Below, in pieces: positions 7,632 to 15,556 of a stretch of 64,000 nt of DNA. This DNA is from an uncultured Pseudomonadales bacterium (GTDB lineage: Bacteria; Pseudomonadota; Gammaproteobacteria; Pseudomonadales; Azotimanducaceae): contig OY282447.1 of assembly GCA_958296165.1 (NCBI GenBank), positions 1,426,001 to 1,490,000 of the forward strand, written 5' to 3'. The notes under the pieces were generated by a model. The model was not told the DNA's origin and did no database searches. It saw nothing but the letters and a program-made list of their open reading frames with translations. A program made the translations under genes and the position numbers. Positions within the stretch are counted from its first letter, which is position 1. Each line of letters begins with the position of its first letter.

Positions 7632-9049
7632 GGTTGCTGTCGCAGTTCGACGATGGACTCGTACAGGCGCGTTTCGCCACCGCTTCCGGCGCGCACGCTG
7701 GAGTTCACGATGCTGCTGCCCACGCGGGTGTCGCGCGGCGTGTGAATGGCCACGGTTTCCAAGCCGCAGCGTTCCGCTATCGTGGCGAGGAAACGATCCG
7801 TGGCGATATGTACGCCTTGCAGGATGCTGTTGCCGATCACCACCAACGCGCTGGCACCGGGGCGCAGGCACCATTTGGCCGCATGGGCGAATTTTGCGCA
7901 GTCGTTGAAGTAGAGGGCAGCGTAGTTGGCCCAGCCTTGGCCGCCGTAGATGCCCTTGTGGAGGTTCCGTCGGCGCACCTCGTCAAGCGCGTCTTGGATT
8001 TCCCGGCTGGCGACGGCAGGGTCCAAGGCCACATGCTCGCGCTCGCGTGCGTTCTGCCAATACGTGCCGAAGTTCAAGCCCTCTAGGCGCTTAAGGTCTG
8101 CCGGCGATCGGCAAAAGTCCAGCCAGTACAGATGCGGGCGCGTGTTGCGGTTGTAGTGGTAGTTGTTGAGGTAGGGCGGGGAAGTGATTAGCAAATCCAC
8201 GCTGCCGGCAGGCAGATCACGAAAGCCCTGGAAGAAGGACTTCTCAATCACCCGCCCGTCGCGCCGCCGACGCTTTGCGCGCGTGCGGCGATACCACGCC
8301 GCGTCCTTGGCCATGTCCATTGCCTTGCCTACCAAGGCGGCGGCCACCGGGAAGTCGTCGACATCGGGCCGCCCCACGGTGGCCTTGCGCCCCAGGCTCG
8401 GCTCGTAGGAGTAGTTGGAGTAGTCGACCATCGTCGCCGCGAAAGCCAAACGGAGCAGATCCGCCACCTGGCCCGTCAATCCGTCGATGAAGCCGAGCGC
8501 CAAGAGCACCTTGCGCTGCACTTTGGGGCTGTAGAATGGCGCGCGGGTGCGGAAACCCTGCGGTGGTTCTCTACTGGATTCGGCGCCGCTCGCGAGCGCC
8601 CGCTCGACGAAGACTTCGAGCTCCAGAGCCGCCCCACGCAATGTCTCCGGCACAACTCGATGGGCCTTCAGCTTCGTTCTCGACGCGAACGCCGCATAGG
8701 GGTTGATCTCGAATCCGACCGTCTCATGGCCGACCAGATCGGCTTCAACGAGCGTGGTGCCAACGCCCGAGAACGGATCCAACACCACGCCGGGCCGGTC
8801 GGCAAAGCGCACCAGCGCATCCGCGACGAAGTGCTTGGAGAAGCCCGCCACCCAAGGCACCCAACGGTGAATCGGCGCACTACGATTGGCCATGAAGGCC
8901 GGATCGCGGAAGCCGGCGACACCGGCATTTCCTTGCGCAGCCTCGGTGCCACCGGCATCCACGCTGCCAAATAGGTCGTGCTGCCGGCCGAGGGCGTAGT
9001 GCGTGGAGCGCGGATCGACATGCGACTGTTCGGTGCCGATGGAGCCCAC
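7628..9049 (-). CDS. Site-specific DNA methyltransferase (amino type, DPFxGxGTT/TSPPY)
   Basis: Transfers methyl from S-adenosylmethionine to an exocyclic amino group of cytosine or adenine. 473 residues. The SAM-binding motif LDPFSGVGTTLVEA is near residue 90 and the catalytic motif ITSPPYLNNYHY near residue 275. A gap of about 185 residues between them could hold the target-recognition region, an alpha-like order. TSPPY favours N4-cytosine methylation. It is the partner of the overlapping Eco29kI-like nuclease. The GTG at 9049 has AAGG about 10 bases upstream. Oddity: Eco29kI itself pairs with a C5-cytosine methylase, whose motifs are absent here. IS debris begins about 100 bases upstream. 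Confidence 0.88.
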   Translation of the reverse strand: MGSIGTEQSHVDPRSTHYALGRQHDLFGSVDAGGTEAAQGNAGVAGFRDPAFMANRSAPIHRWVPWVAGFSKHFVADALVRFADRPGVVLDPFSGVGTTLVEADLVGHETVGFEINPYAAFASRTKLKAHRVVPETLRGAALELEVFVERALASGAESSREPPQGFRTRAPFYSPKVQRKVLLALGFIDGLTGQVADLLRLAFAATMVDYSNYSYEPSLGRKATVGRPDVDDFPVAAALVGKAMDMAKDAAWYRRTRAKRRRRDGRVIEKSFFQGFRDLPAGSVDLLITSPPYLNNYHYNRNTRPHLYWLDFCRSPADLKRLEGLNFGTYWQNAREREHVALDPAVASREIQDALDEVRRRNLHKGIYGGQGWANYAALYFNDCAKFAHAAKWCLRPGASALVVIGNSILQGVHIATDRFLATIAERCGLETVAIHTPRDTRVGSSIVNSSVRAGSGGETRLYESIVELRQQP

Positions 9050-9155
9050 GATGCGATTGCCTTGTTGATCGGCGCGCCGCGAGTGGCGCTGGGTGAAAGT
9101 TGGTCTCTTTCCACCATCTTAAGTCGAACGCAACCGGAGCGTCCATCGTCATCGG

Positions 9156-9497
9156 TCCTGTTTCGTTGGGCTTGCAGGAACTTGCGGCGGATGGATCGCT
9201 TGCGGGTGCAGCCGGGCGACGTTCAAGGCGAGCCGCCCGAAGCACACCGCGGAGGGCTTCGCACTCGGCAGGCAGTAGCGCGTGTTGACGCTCTCCGCGC
9301 CATCGGCGAGACGCCGCTCGGCGGTCACCTCTTTCCGATGGCTGAGGCCCAGTCGTGGCGCTCGCGCAGCCAGTCGACATCGTGGCAGACCGTTACGGTG
9401 CGCCTCGACGCGCCACCGACTTCAGTCGGTTGACCTTGCCACCAGTTGATGCGAAAGGAGTTCAGCCGATTCCGGCGGACTGTCCAGATACGGCGTA
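9156..9497 (-). pseudogene. ISAs1-family transposase remnant
   Basis: Reverse-strand relic of the same transposase found at 22850-23978. Matching blocks include the stretch beginning with the YLD/SAELLSHQ region (about 9400-9497) and the terminal KRSIRRKFLQAQR block (about 9156-9200). The block around the catalytic C-terminal RSHWAIEN is deleted and the frame is broken several times. It abuts ISKra4 debris on its right and unmatched DNA on its left. Non-functional. Confidence 0.8.
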
Positions 9498-9896
9498 GTT
9501 CGCCGCACCGGACCGCTGTCTCGCGCTGCGTCCCAAGGCGGGCCGCCTCGACGACGTGCTGGCCGACCTGCGGCGGCGCGGCGGCGACATCGAGGAATGC
9601 CGCAGGGCGGGCCGGCTACATCGCCGAACGGCGCGACCGGATGCGCTGCGACGCATGCCTCGCGGCCGGCCTGCCGATCGGATCGGGGATCGTCGAGGCG
9701 GGCTGCAGGAACGTCGTCGGCCGGCGCATGAAATGCGCCGGCATGCGCTGGAGCGTCGCCGGCGCCAATCCCGTGCTCTGGCTCCGCTGCGCCTGGCTCG
9801 GCGGCTGGTTCGACCACTACTGGGACGACCGCGTCGCCGAACTCGCCGCATGAAGAACCCGTGAGCGATCGCTGACCTACGATTTGTCGCACACCC
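9498..9896 (+). pseudogene. ISKra4-family transposase, right-end fragment
   Basis: The C-terminal part of an ISKra4 transposase reads YIAERRDRM, GLPIGSGIVEAGCRNVVGRR and ends at a stop at 9853. Upstream, the frame changes near 9600 (LADLRRRGGDIEE is in another frame), so the fragment is broken. The terminal repeat GTGAGCGATCGCTGACC ... GTCGCACACCC (9861-9896) is the inverted copy of the left end at 22692-22727. The rest of the element is missing on the left, where it meets ISAs1 debris. Confidence 0.78.
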
Positions 9897-9908
9897 CTGG
9901 GCTCACTA

Positions 9909-10090
9909 CAGGGCGATTGCATTAGGACATAAAATGTCGTCTCGTCGCCCAAACGCACGTCGAACGATGGCAAGCGACCCCTCAAAACCGTCTTGTCAGA
10001 CCATTTCGGGCGTTTTGGAGGTGAAATCGGCCCGGCCGGGGGGCTGTTTGGCCACGTAACCCACCAAAGATTCCCAATGCAATCGCCCTG
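9909..10090. mobile_element. 182-bp MITE-like element with ISAs1-type ends
   Basis: The ends are perfect 15-base inverted repeats, CAGGGCGATTGCATT (9909-9923) and its complement (10076-10090). Immediately outside lies a direct repeat GGGCTCACTA (9899-9908 and 10091-10100), a 10-base target duplication. The ends resemble those of the ISAs1 copy at 22737-23972 (CAGGGCAATCGCATT; two differences in 15), and that copy also makes a 10-base duplication. The interior has no coding capacity. I infer a non-autonomous element moved by an ISAs1 transposase. Confidence 0.72.
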
Positions 10091-10100
10091 GGGCTCACTA

Positions 10101-10487
10101 CATTTCGGACATTTCGGGCAGCTTGGAGAGGGTATCGTAGACTCGTTGGGGTCATCATGCCGATGCCGCGGTGGGCCGTTCGTTGTTGTAGTAGAGAAGG
10201 TAGTTTCCGGTATTCGGCGTTGGCGGCGTCGACGGTGAAGTCGCCGAGGCAGAGGCTCCGGAACTCGGTGCGGGAAGTGTCGTTGGCGCGTTCGACGCAG
10301 CCGTTCCACTGGGGTCTTCGGGGCGGCAGCGCGGCGAGGTCGATGCCGCGCCGCCTGCATTCGTCCTCGAACTCGGCCATGAACTCGCTGCCGCCGTCGA
10401 CCTGCGCGGAGACGACGCGCATGAAGGCGAGGAGGTCGCGGAAGAAGCGGCGGGCGTTGAAGGCGGTGGCGCGGGAGTGGACGACCA
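10101..10487 (-). pseudogene. Integrase-core (IS481/IS3-like) transposase, C-terminal fragment
   Basis: The reverse strand reads HSRATAFNARRFFRDLL, then QVDGGSEFMAEFEDECRRRGIDLAALPPRRPQWNG with the second Asp and neighbouring conserved residues of the rve DDE fold, and CVERANDTSRTEF with its Glu. The start of the protein is absent: at 10488 it meets the target duplication of an IS256 copy. The C-terminus runs without a stop into the MITE at 10100. Non-functional relic. Confidence 0.75.
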
Positions 10488-10495
10488 GGTGTCCT

Positions 10496-12033
10496 GGGAG
10501 TGTCAGAAATTCCGTGTGTGGGGCCACACTTTGGAGAGCACCGACGGCCCTCCGACAACATGGGAGCCTGCACCGCCTGAAGAGGATTTCAATCTTTGAA
10601 TATCGATCTTTTTCAAGAGGTGCTGCCGCGCGTGTCGAATCGCGGCAGGGTCGAGACGCGGACCCCGGAAGCGGATAGGCCGCGCGTCGGGGTACGGGGC
10701 AGAGCCCGGAAAAGGCCGCCGGGCTTCGGAATCCGAGCCTGCTGCTCCACCAGCAGGAAGCGCTCGCCGAAGCGGATGGCGAACTCGGCGCGCGCGGCGT
10801 GCCGGAACTGCGGCGGGTTGCGCCACTTCGCGGCGACGTTGCGCAGCGCCAGGAACACCAGCTTGGCGGCGGCGCGGTCGCTGGGGAAGCGGCCGTGCGC
10901 CCGCACCGCCCGGCGCACCGTGGAGTCGGGCTCTCGATCGCGTTGGTCGTGTAGACCGCCCGCCGGATCGCCGCCGAGAACGCGAAGAACGGCACCACCC
11001 GATCCCACGCCGCCCGCCAGCTTCCGGCGATGGCCGGGTACTTCCCGTTCCACGGCCCGGCCTCGAAGCCGTCCAGCGCCGCTGCCGCCGCCTCGGCGGT
11101 CGGCGCCTGGTGGATCGGTCGGATCGCCGCGGCCAGTTCCCTGCGTTCCTTCCAGGCGGCGCGCGCCAGCGAATGGCGCATGAGATGCACGATGCAGGTC
11201 TGCGCCACGGCGTCCGGGAAGACCGCCTCGATCGCCTCCGGGAAGCCCTTCAGGCCGTCCACCACCGCGACCGGCACGTCCTGGCCGCCGCGCGACCCGA
11301 GCTCGTTCATCACCGACAGCCAGAACTTCGCGCCCTCCTCGCGCGCCAGCCACATCCCCGGCACCTCCTTGCGCCCCGCGCAGGTCACGCCCACCGCCAG
11401 ATGCACCGCCTTGTTCCGAACCAGCCCCTCGTCGCGGATCTCGCCCGCACCGCGTCGAAGCAGACGATCGCGTACGTCGACTCCAGCGGCCTCGACTGCC
11501 ACTGCCGAATCTCCTCGCGAACCGCGTCCGTCGCCTTCGAGACCAGCTCCCGCGACACCGACAGCCCGCACGGCTCCTCCACGTGCGCCGCGATCTCGCG
11601 CGTCGTCATGCCGCGCGCGTACATCGAGACCGCCTTGTCGTCGAAGCCCGGCAGCCGCCGAACGTGCTTCTCCGCCAGCGCCGGCTCGAAGCTCCCGCGC
11701 CGGTCGCGCGGCACCGCCAGCTCCAGCGACCCGCTCTCCGTCGCCACCCGCTTGCGGTTGTGGCCGTTGCGGTGGTTGCCCGACTGCCGCGCCGGCTCCT
11801 GCGACAGATGGTGGTCCATCTCCGCGTTCAGCGCCCGCTCCGCCACCGCCTTCTTCATCTCCGACGGCAACTCGCCGTTGCGGAACGCCTCCGCCGGATC
11901 CTCGCCCGCCAGCAGCTCGTCCAGCAGCTCGTCGCTGATCCGGCCCTTCTCTTTCGCCCGTCTTGCCATGACGTCATCCTCCGTTTTGGACTTATCTTAC
12001 GGCCCCGCCAAACACGGAATTTCTGACAGGCTC
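10496..12033 (-). mobile_element. IS256-family insertion sequence, complete ends
   Basis: A 1538-bp element. The left end is GGGAGTGTCAGAAATTCCG and the right end, read inward, is GAGCCTGTCAGAAATTCCG; the arms agree at 15 of 19 positions. The direct repeat GGTGTCCT flanks it (10488-10495 and 12034-12041), the usual 8-base target duplication of the family. The transposase runs on the reverse strand and is frameshifted, so this copy is probably dead unless another copy supplies the enzyme. Partial ends of the same element recur at 20983-21221 and 21872-21921. Confidence 0.85.
10613..11969 (-). pseudogene. IS256-family transposase, twice frameshifted
   Basis: The first frame (from the ATG at 11969) encodes the N-terminus: MARRAKEKGRISDELLDELL, SLELAVPRDRRGSFEP, YARGMTTREIAAHVEE and the start of the catalytic domain (TYAIVCFDAVRA, where the first Asp should lie). 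Near 11440 the reading frame shifts to DEGLVRNKAVHLAVGV, VAVVDGLKGFPEAI (second Asp), QTCIVHLMRHSL. Near 10930, after TTNAIES (catalytic Glu), it shifts again to TVRRAVRAHGRFPSDRAAAKLVFLAL. All three catalytic blocks are recognisable but not in one frame. The listed 3' end is the stop of the last frame; the native end is probably earlier. Confidence 0.85.
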
Positions 12034-12041
12034 GGTGTCCT

Positions 12042-12413
12042 CCTCTTCCACGAAGAACCCCGGGCAAGCCTCCGTCGTCGCGTCGTCCAGCGTCACGATC
12101 CGGTCCCACGCCGCGTCCTCCACCCAGCGGTGCGTCGATCCGTCCTGATGCACCAGCAGCCCGCCACCGGCGCCCGCTCGCGCCTCTTCCTGCGCTCCCC
12201 TTCCTGCGCCCCTTCGACACCAGCCCCGCCGCCTGCAGCCGGTTCTTCGTCCACGTGTACGGTTCGCCGCCGTGCCTCTCCCGGCAGCGGTCGTGGAAGT
12301 GCGCCACAGACCATCCGTCGTAGCGCTCCCTGTACAGCGCCTCCAGACGCACCACCTCGTCCACCGGCGCGCTCCGGCCCGACACCTGCGTCAGCCGCCT
12401 CTCCGTCCACGCC
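12042..12413 (-). pseudogene. ISNCY (IS1202-like) transposase, N-terminal fragment
   Basis: The reverse strand reads RLTQVSGRSAPVDEVVRLE, LYRERYDGWSVAHFHDRC, YTWTKNRLQAAGLV, then after a frame break LLVHQDGSTHRWVEDAAWD and IVTLDDATTEACPGFF, the first catalytic region of ISNCY-family transposases. It stops at the IS256 target duplication (12034-12041). The remainder of an ISNCY protein does not follow on the far side of the IS256; an integrase-core fragment does. Confidence 0.72.
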
Positions 12414-12463
12414 GCGCATCGAACCCGTCTCCGCGGCGGCGCCGATCGACGAAGCGTTCCTGC
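12414..12463 (+). pseudogene. 50-bp relic of an LLM flavoprotein gene
   Basis: The forward strand translates as RIEPVSAAAPIDEAFLP. This closely matches RIERVAAAVPIDEAFLL near the C-terminus of the LLM oxidoreductase encoded at 26199-27323, and the DNA matches it at about nine bases in ten. It is too short to function and sits at the right edge of the IS cluster, between ISNCY debris and the DGLPVVPP gene. It marks a deletion or rearrangement that removed the rest of a paralogue. Confidence 0.55.
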
Positions 12464-12485
12464 CTTCCCAACGGTCGCCCGTGCG

Positions 12486-13535
12486 TCAGCAGTCGATGCA
12501 CACGCCGATCGGCTTGGACTGCATCAGTGAACCGCGCGTGCGGCTCCACGACGGGACGAAAGCCGAGTGCCCGCCGGCGTCGCCGCCGGCAACCGTCACG
12601 AGAATGTCCTCCGGCCCGAAGCCACGGTGCATCGCCGCCAGGCCTTGGCGTTCATGCTCGCGTGGCACGTATTTGCGCACACCGCGCATGGCGGCGACGC
12701 TGCGCGTGGCGTGGTCGAAGAGGTATTGCCGCACCTGCGCCTTCGACCAGCCCGTGCCAGCGACGATCTCGGCGTGTTCGGGAGACAGCACCACCACCGA
12801 CTGGCCGATCGTGATGCAGCCTAGGTTCGCCATCGAATCCGCGATGCAGCCGAGGATGGCCTGCGGCGTGTTGCCGCCGTGGTTTTCCACGTTGCAGAAG
12901 CCGGCGCCGGCGAACACGGTTACGCTGGAAATGTCTTCGCCGTAGCCCTGTTCCACATGCAGCGGCGGCCACGGGCAGCGCTCTGCGCGTTCGGCGATGC
13001 AGGAGCTGTACTTGCCGGGATGGCCCTGGGTGGATTGATCGGAAACGCCGGGGATCATCTCGAAGACGTTCATCACGATCAGCCGCATGGCCCGCCCGAT
13101 GGTGGCATTGGCGCGATTGCCAGGGCCGAATACGTTGCCGGCCGCGTTCATGCCGATGTCGTTCACCACCGGCCCGGAGACGATTAGCAGCGGCGCGGAA
13201 CCGCCGGTGCTGGCTGTGGAGGCGTGGAAGTTGTAGCCCGGTTCGTTGGCGGCTTCGAGCGCCGCAACCACCACCGGGAAGTATTCCGGCAGGCAGCCGG
13301 CCATCACCGCGTTCGCTGCCGCAGAGAGGATGCTGCACTCCAGGCCGGTGGTGGGATGCGTCGCGATCACCGTCTCCGGCGGCCGTCCTTCCATGCCGAG
13401 CATCGCTTCAACTCGCGAGACCTCGGGCGGCACCACCGGCAGGCCGTCGGTCCAGCCCTTCTCGTAGCAGGCGTCGATGGCGGCGAGGGAGTCCGCTTCC
13501 ACATCCACCGTCGCCGCAAATCCCATGCTGGCCAT
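12486..13535 (-). CDS. Conserved protein with DGLPVVPP motif, function unknown
   Basis: 349 residues, no signal peptide or membrane segment. The N-terminal CYEKGWTDGLPVVPPEVSRVEAML, then THPTTGLECSILSAAANAVMAG, GNVFGPGNRANATIGRAMRLI and GVSDQSTQGHPGKYS look like a conserved active-site-rich enzyme rather than a structural protein; it is rich in Cys and Gly. I recognise the DGLPVVPP pattern from uncharacterised proteins but cannot assign a reaction. It ends in PIGVCIDC just before IS debris; this could be native or a slightly altered C-terminus. The start at 13535 has only a weak ribosome site. It is divergent from the TM2/MCC genes. Confidence 0.75.
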   Translation of the reverse strand: MASMGFAATVDVEADSLAAIDACYEKGWTDGLPVVPPEVSRVEAMLGMEGRPPETVIATHPTTGLECSILSAAANAVMAGCLPEYFPVVVAALEAANEPGYNFHASTASTGGSAPLLIVSGPVVNDIGMNAAGNVFGPGNRANATIGRAMRLIVMNVFEMIPGVSDQSTQGHPGKYSSCIAERAERCPWPPLHVEQGYGEDISSVTVFAGAGFCNVENHGGNTPQAILGCIADSMANLGCITIGQSVVVLSPEHAEIVAGTGWSKAQVRQYLFDHATRSVAAMRGVRKYVPREHERQGLAAMHRGFGPEDILVTVAGGDAGGHSAFVPSWSRTRGSLMQSKPIGVCIDC

Positions 13536-13672
13536 GCGTACCCTATTCGTTCCTCAACCCCTGGCGTGGCAGTTTACCGCAGCGACCGCAGCGACGATTG
13601 GCCACCGGGAAACAGCGCGTGTCCTATACTCGCGCCTCGTACGCACACCTCGTTCGCCCGACAAGAGCCGCC

Positions 13673-13927
13673 ATGCCAAACGACACTGGGAAATCCGTAG
13701 CCTTAGCGTATGCGCTCTTGGTGTTGGCGGGCGCATTCGGCGCCCATCGCTATTATCTCGGCGAGAAAGGCACCGCCACGGCCTTGTTGATCGTCACGCT
13801 TGCCTCCGTGGTGTTGATGACCGTGGCGATCGGGTTCTTCACGATCGGCATCGCACTCGGGTGGGTGGTCGTCGACCTCTTCTTCATACCGCGCATGGTG
13901 CGCAACGCCTCGCTCACCCCAACGTAA
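13673..13927 (+). CDS. TM2-domain membrane protein
   Basis: A small inner-membrane protein of 84 residues. Two hydrophobic segments ([16 protein letters not shown] and [21 protein letters not shown]) bracket the TM2 hallmark GAHRYYLG. The domain is common in bacteria and without a defined biochemical role. I chose the ATG at 13673 over 13598 because the domain begins right after it. The carboxylase beta gene starts 13 bases downstream, so they may be co-transcribed. Confidence 0.8.
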   Translation: MPNDTGKSVALAYALLVLAGAFGAHRYYLGEKGTATALLIVTLASVVLMTVAIGFFTIGIALGWVVVDLFFIPRMVRNASLTPT

Positions 13928-13940
13928 GGACCACAGGCTC

Positions 13941-15554
13941 GTGGCGATTCTGGAGTCGAAACTCGATCCTGCGGCCGACACTTTCGAGCGCAGCTACCGC
14001 CACCATCAACAGCTCGCGGCCGAACTGCGCGAACTCGTCGCGCAGATCGCTCTCGGCGGCGACGAGCGCTCGCGCAAACGCCATGTCGGGCGCGGCAAAT
14101 TGCTGCCGCGGGATCGAGTAAGGGGCCTGCTCGATGCCGGCTCGCCGTTTCTCGAAATCGGCCAGCTGGCCGGCTTCGAGCTCTACGACGACGTGATTCC
14201 CGCCGCCGGCCTCATTGCCGGCATCGGCCGCGTCCACGGCGCGCCGTGCATGGTGGTGGCCAACGATGCCACGGTGAAGGGCGGCACCTACTATCCCGTT
14301 ACCGTTAAGAAGCATCTCAGAGCCCAGGAGATCGCGCTGGAGAACCACTTGCCGTGCGTCTACTTGGTAGATTCGGGCGGTGCCTTTCTACCCATGCAGG
14401 CGGGCGTCTTTCCAGACAAGGAGCATTTCGGGCGCATCTTCTACAACCAAGCCAATCTTTCCGCCGCCGGCATTCCGCAGTTGGCCGTGGTGATGGGCTC
14501 CTGCACTGCGGGCGGCGCCTACGTGCCAGCGATGTGCGACCAGGCCATCATCGTGCAGAACCAAGGCACCATCTTTCTGGGCGGGCCGCCGTTGGTGAAG
14601 GCCGCCACGGGCGAGGAGGTGGATGCGGAGAGCCTGGGCGGCGGCGACGTGCATTCGCGCCGCTCCGGCGTAACAGATTATCTGGCCGTGGACGACGAGC
14701 ACGCGCTCGCGCTGGCGCGCGAGGCGATTGCCGCAAGCCCGATAGCCTGTCGACCCACCGTACACGTTGCGGAAACCGTCGAGCCGCGCTACCCCGCCGA
14801 TGAGATCTACGGCGTGCTGCCCACCGATACGCGCACGCCTTACGATGTGCGGGAGGTGATCGCCCGGCTGGTGGACGGCGCCGACTTCCACGAGTTCAAG
14901 GCGCTCTACGGCGATACTCTGGTGTGCGGCTTCGCCCGCATCTTCGGGCTGCCGGTGGCCATTCTCGCCAACAACGGCATCCTGTTTTCCGAATCCGCTC
15001 TGAAGGGTGCGCACTTCATCCAATTGGCGGACCGGCGTGGCGTGCCGCTCTTGTTCCTGCAGAACATCACCGGCTTCATGGTGGGCCAGAAGGTGGAGAA
15101 CCAAGGCATTGCCAAGGACGGCGCGAAGATGGTGACCGCAGTGGCCTGCGCTCGCGTGCCGAAGTTCACAGTAGTGATCGGCGGCTCGTTCGGCGCCGGC
15201 AACTACGCCATGTGCGGGCGCGCCTATCAGGCGCGGATGCTGTGGACGTGGCCGAACGCGCGCGTCTCGGTGATGGGTGGCGAACAAGCCGCGCACGTCT
15301 TGGCCACCGTGCGCCGGGATGGCATGGCGGTGCGCGGCCAGCAGTGGCCGGAAGGGGAACAGGAAGCGTTCATGGACGGCATCCGCGATCAATACGAACG
15401 CGAAGGGCATCCCTATTTCGCCAGCGCCCGGCTCTGGGACGATGGCGTGATCGATCCAGTGGACACCCGCCGCGTGCTCGGTCTCGCCTTGGCGATCGCG
15501 TGCCGCGAGCCGGAGCACGCCAATCGCTCCCGCTTCGGCGTGTTCAGGATGTAG
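13941..15554 (+). CDS. mccB: Methylcrotonoyl-CoA carboxylase, carboxyltransferase (beta) subunit
   Basis: Transfers the carboxyl group from carboxybiotin to 3-methylcrotonoyl-CoA in leucine and isovalerate breakdown. 537 residues, normal for the family. Long stretches fit MCC beta rather than propionyl-CoA or acetyl-CoA carboxylase: [67 protein letters not shown]. The GTG at 13941 is the only start matching the family N-terminus. The biotin-carrying alpha subunit follows after 2 bases. Other leucine-pathway genes (isovaleryl-CoA dehydrogenase, methylglutaconyl-CoA hydratase, HMG-CoA lyase) are not adjacent. Confidence 0.9.
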   Translation: MAILESKLDPAADTFERSYRHHQQLAAELRELVAQIALGGDERSRKRHVGRGKLLPRDRVRGLLDAGSPFLEIGQLAGFELYDDVIPAAGLIAGIGRVHGAPCMVVANDATVKGGTYYPVTVKKHLRAQEIALENHLPCVYLVDSGGAFLPMQAGVFPDKEHFGRIFYNQANLSAAGIPQLAVVMGSCTAGGAYVPAMCDQAIIVQNQGTIFLGGPPLVKAATGEEVDAESLGGGDVHSRRSGVTDYLAVDDEHALALAREAIAASPIACRPTVHVAETVEPRYPADEIYGVLPTDTRTPYDVREVIARLVDGADFHEFKALYGDTLVCGFARIFGLPVAILANNGILFSESALKGAHFIQLADRRGVPLLFLQNITGFMVGQKVENQGIAKDGAKMVTAVACARVPKFTVVIGGSFGAGNYAMCGRAYQARMLWTWPNARVSVMGGEQAAHVLATVRRDGMAVRGQQWPEGEQEAFMDGIRDQYEREGHPYFASARLWDDGVIDPVDTRRVLGLALAIACREPEHANRSRFGVFRM

Positions 15555-15556
15555 CG

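Noticed and set aside
9051-9064. ATGCGATTGCCTTG next to the methyltransferase start, resembling an ISAs1 end
   Set aside because: Opposite orientation to the neighbouring ISAs1 debris, no partner end and a mismatch in the conserved CCCTG; probably chance.
11110-12945. 611-residue forward open frame through the IS cluster
   Set aside because: Antisense to the IS256 and ISNCY transposases; only its 50-bp piece at 12414-12463 has meaning, as a gene relic.
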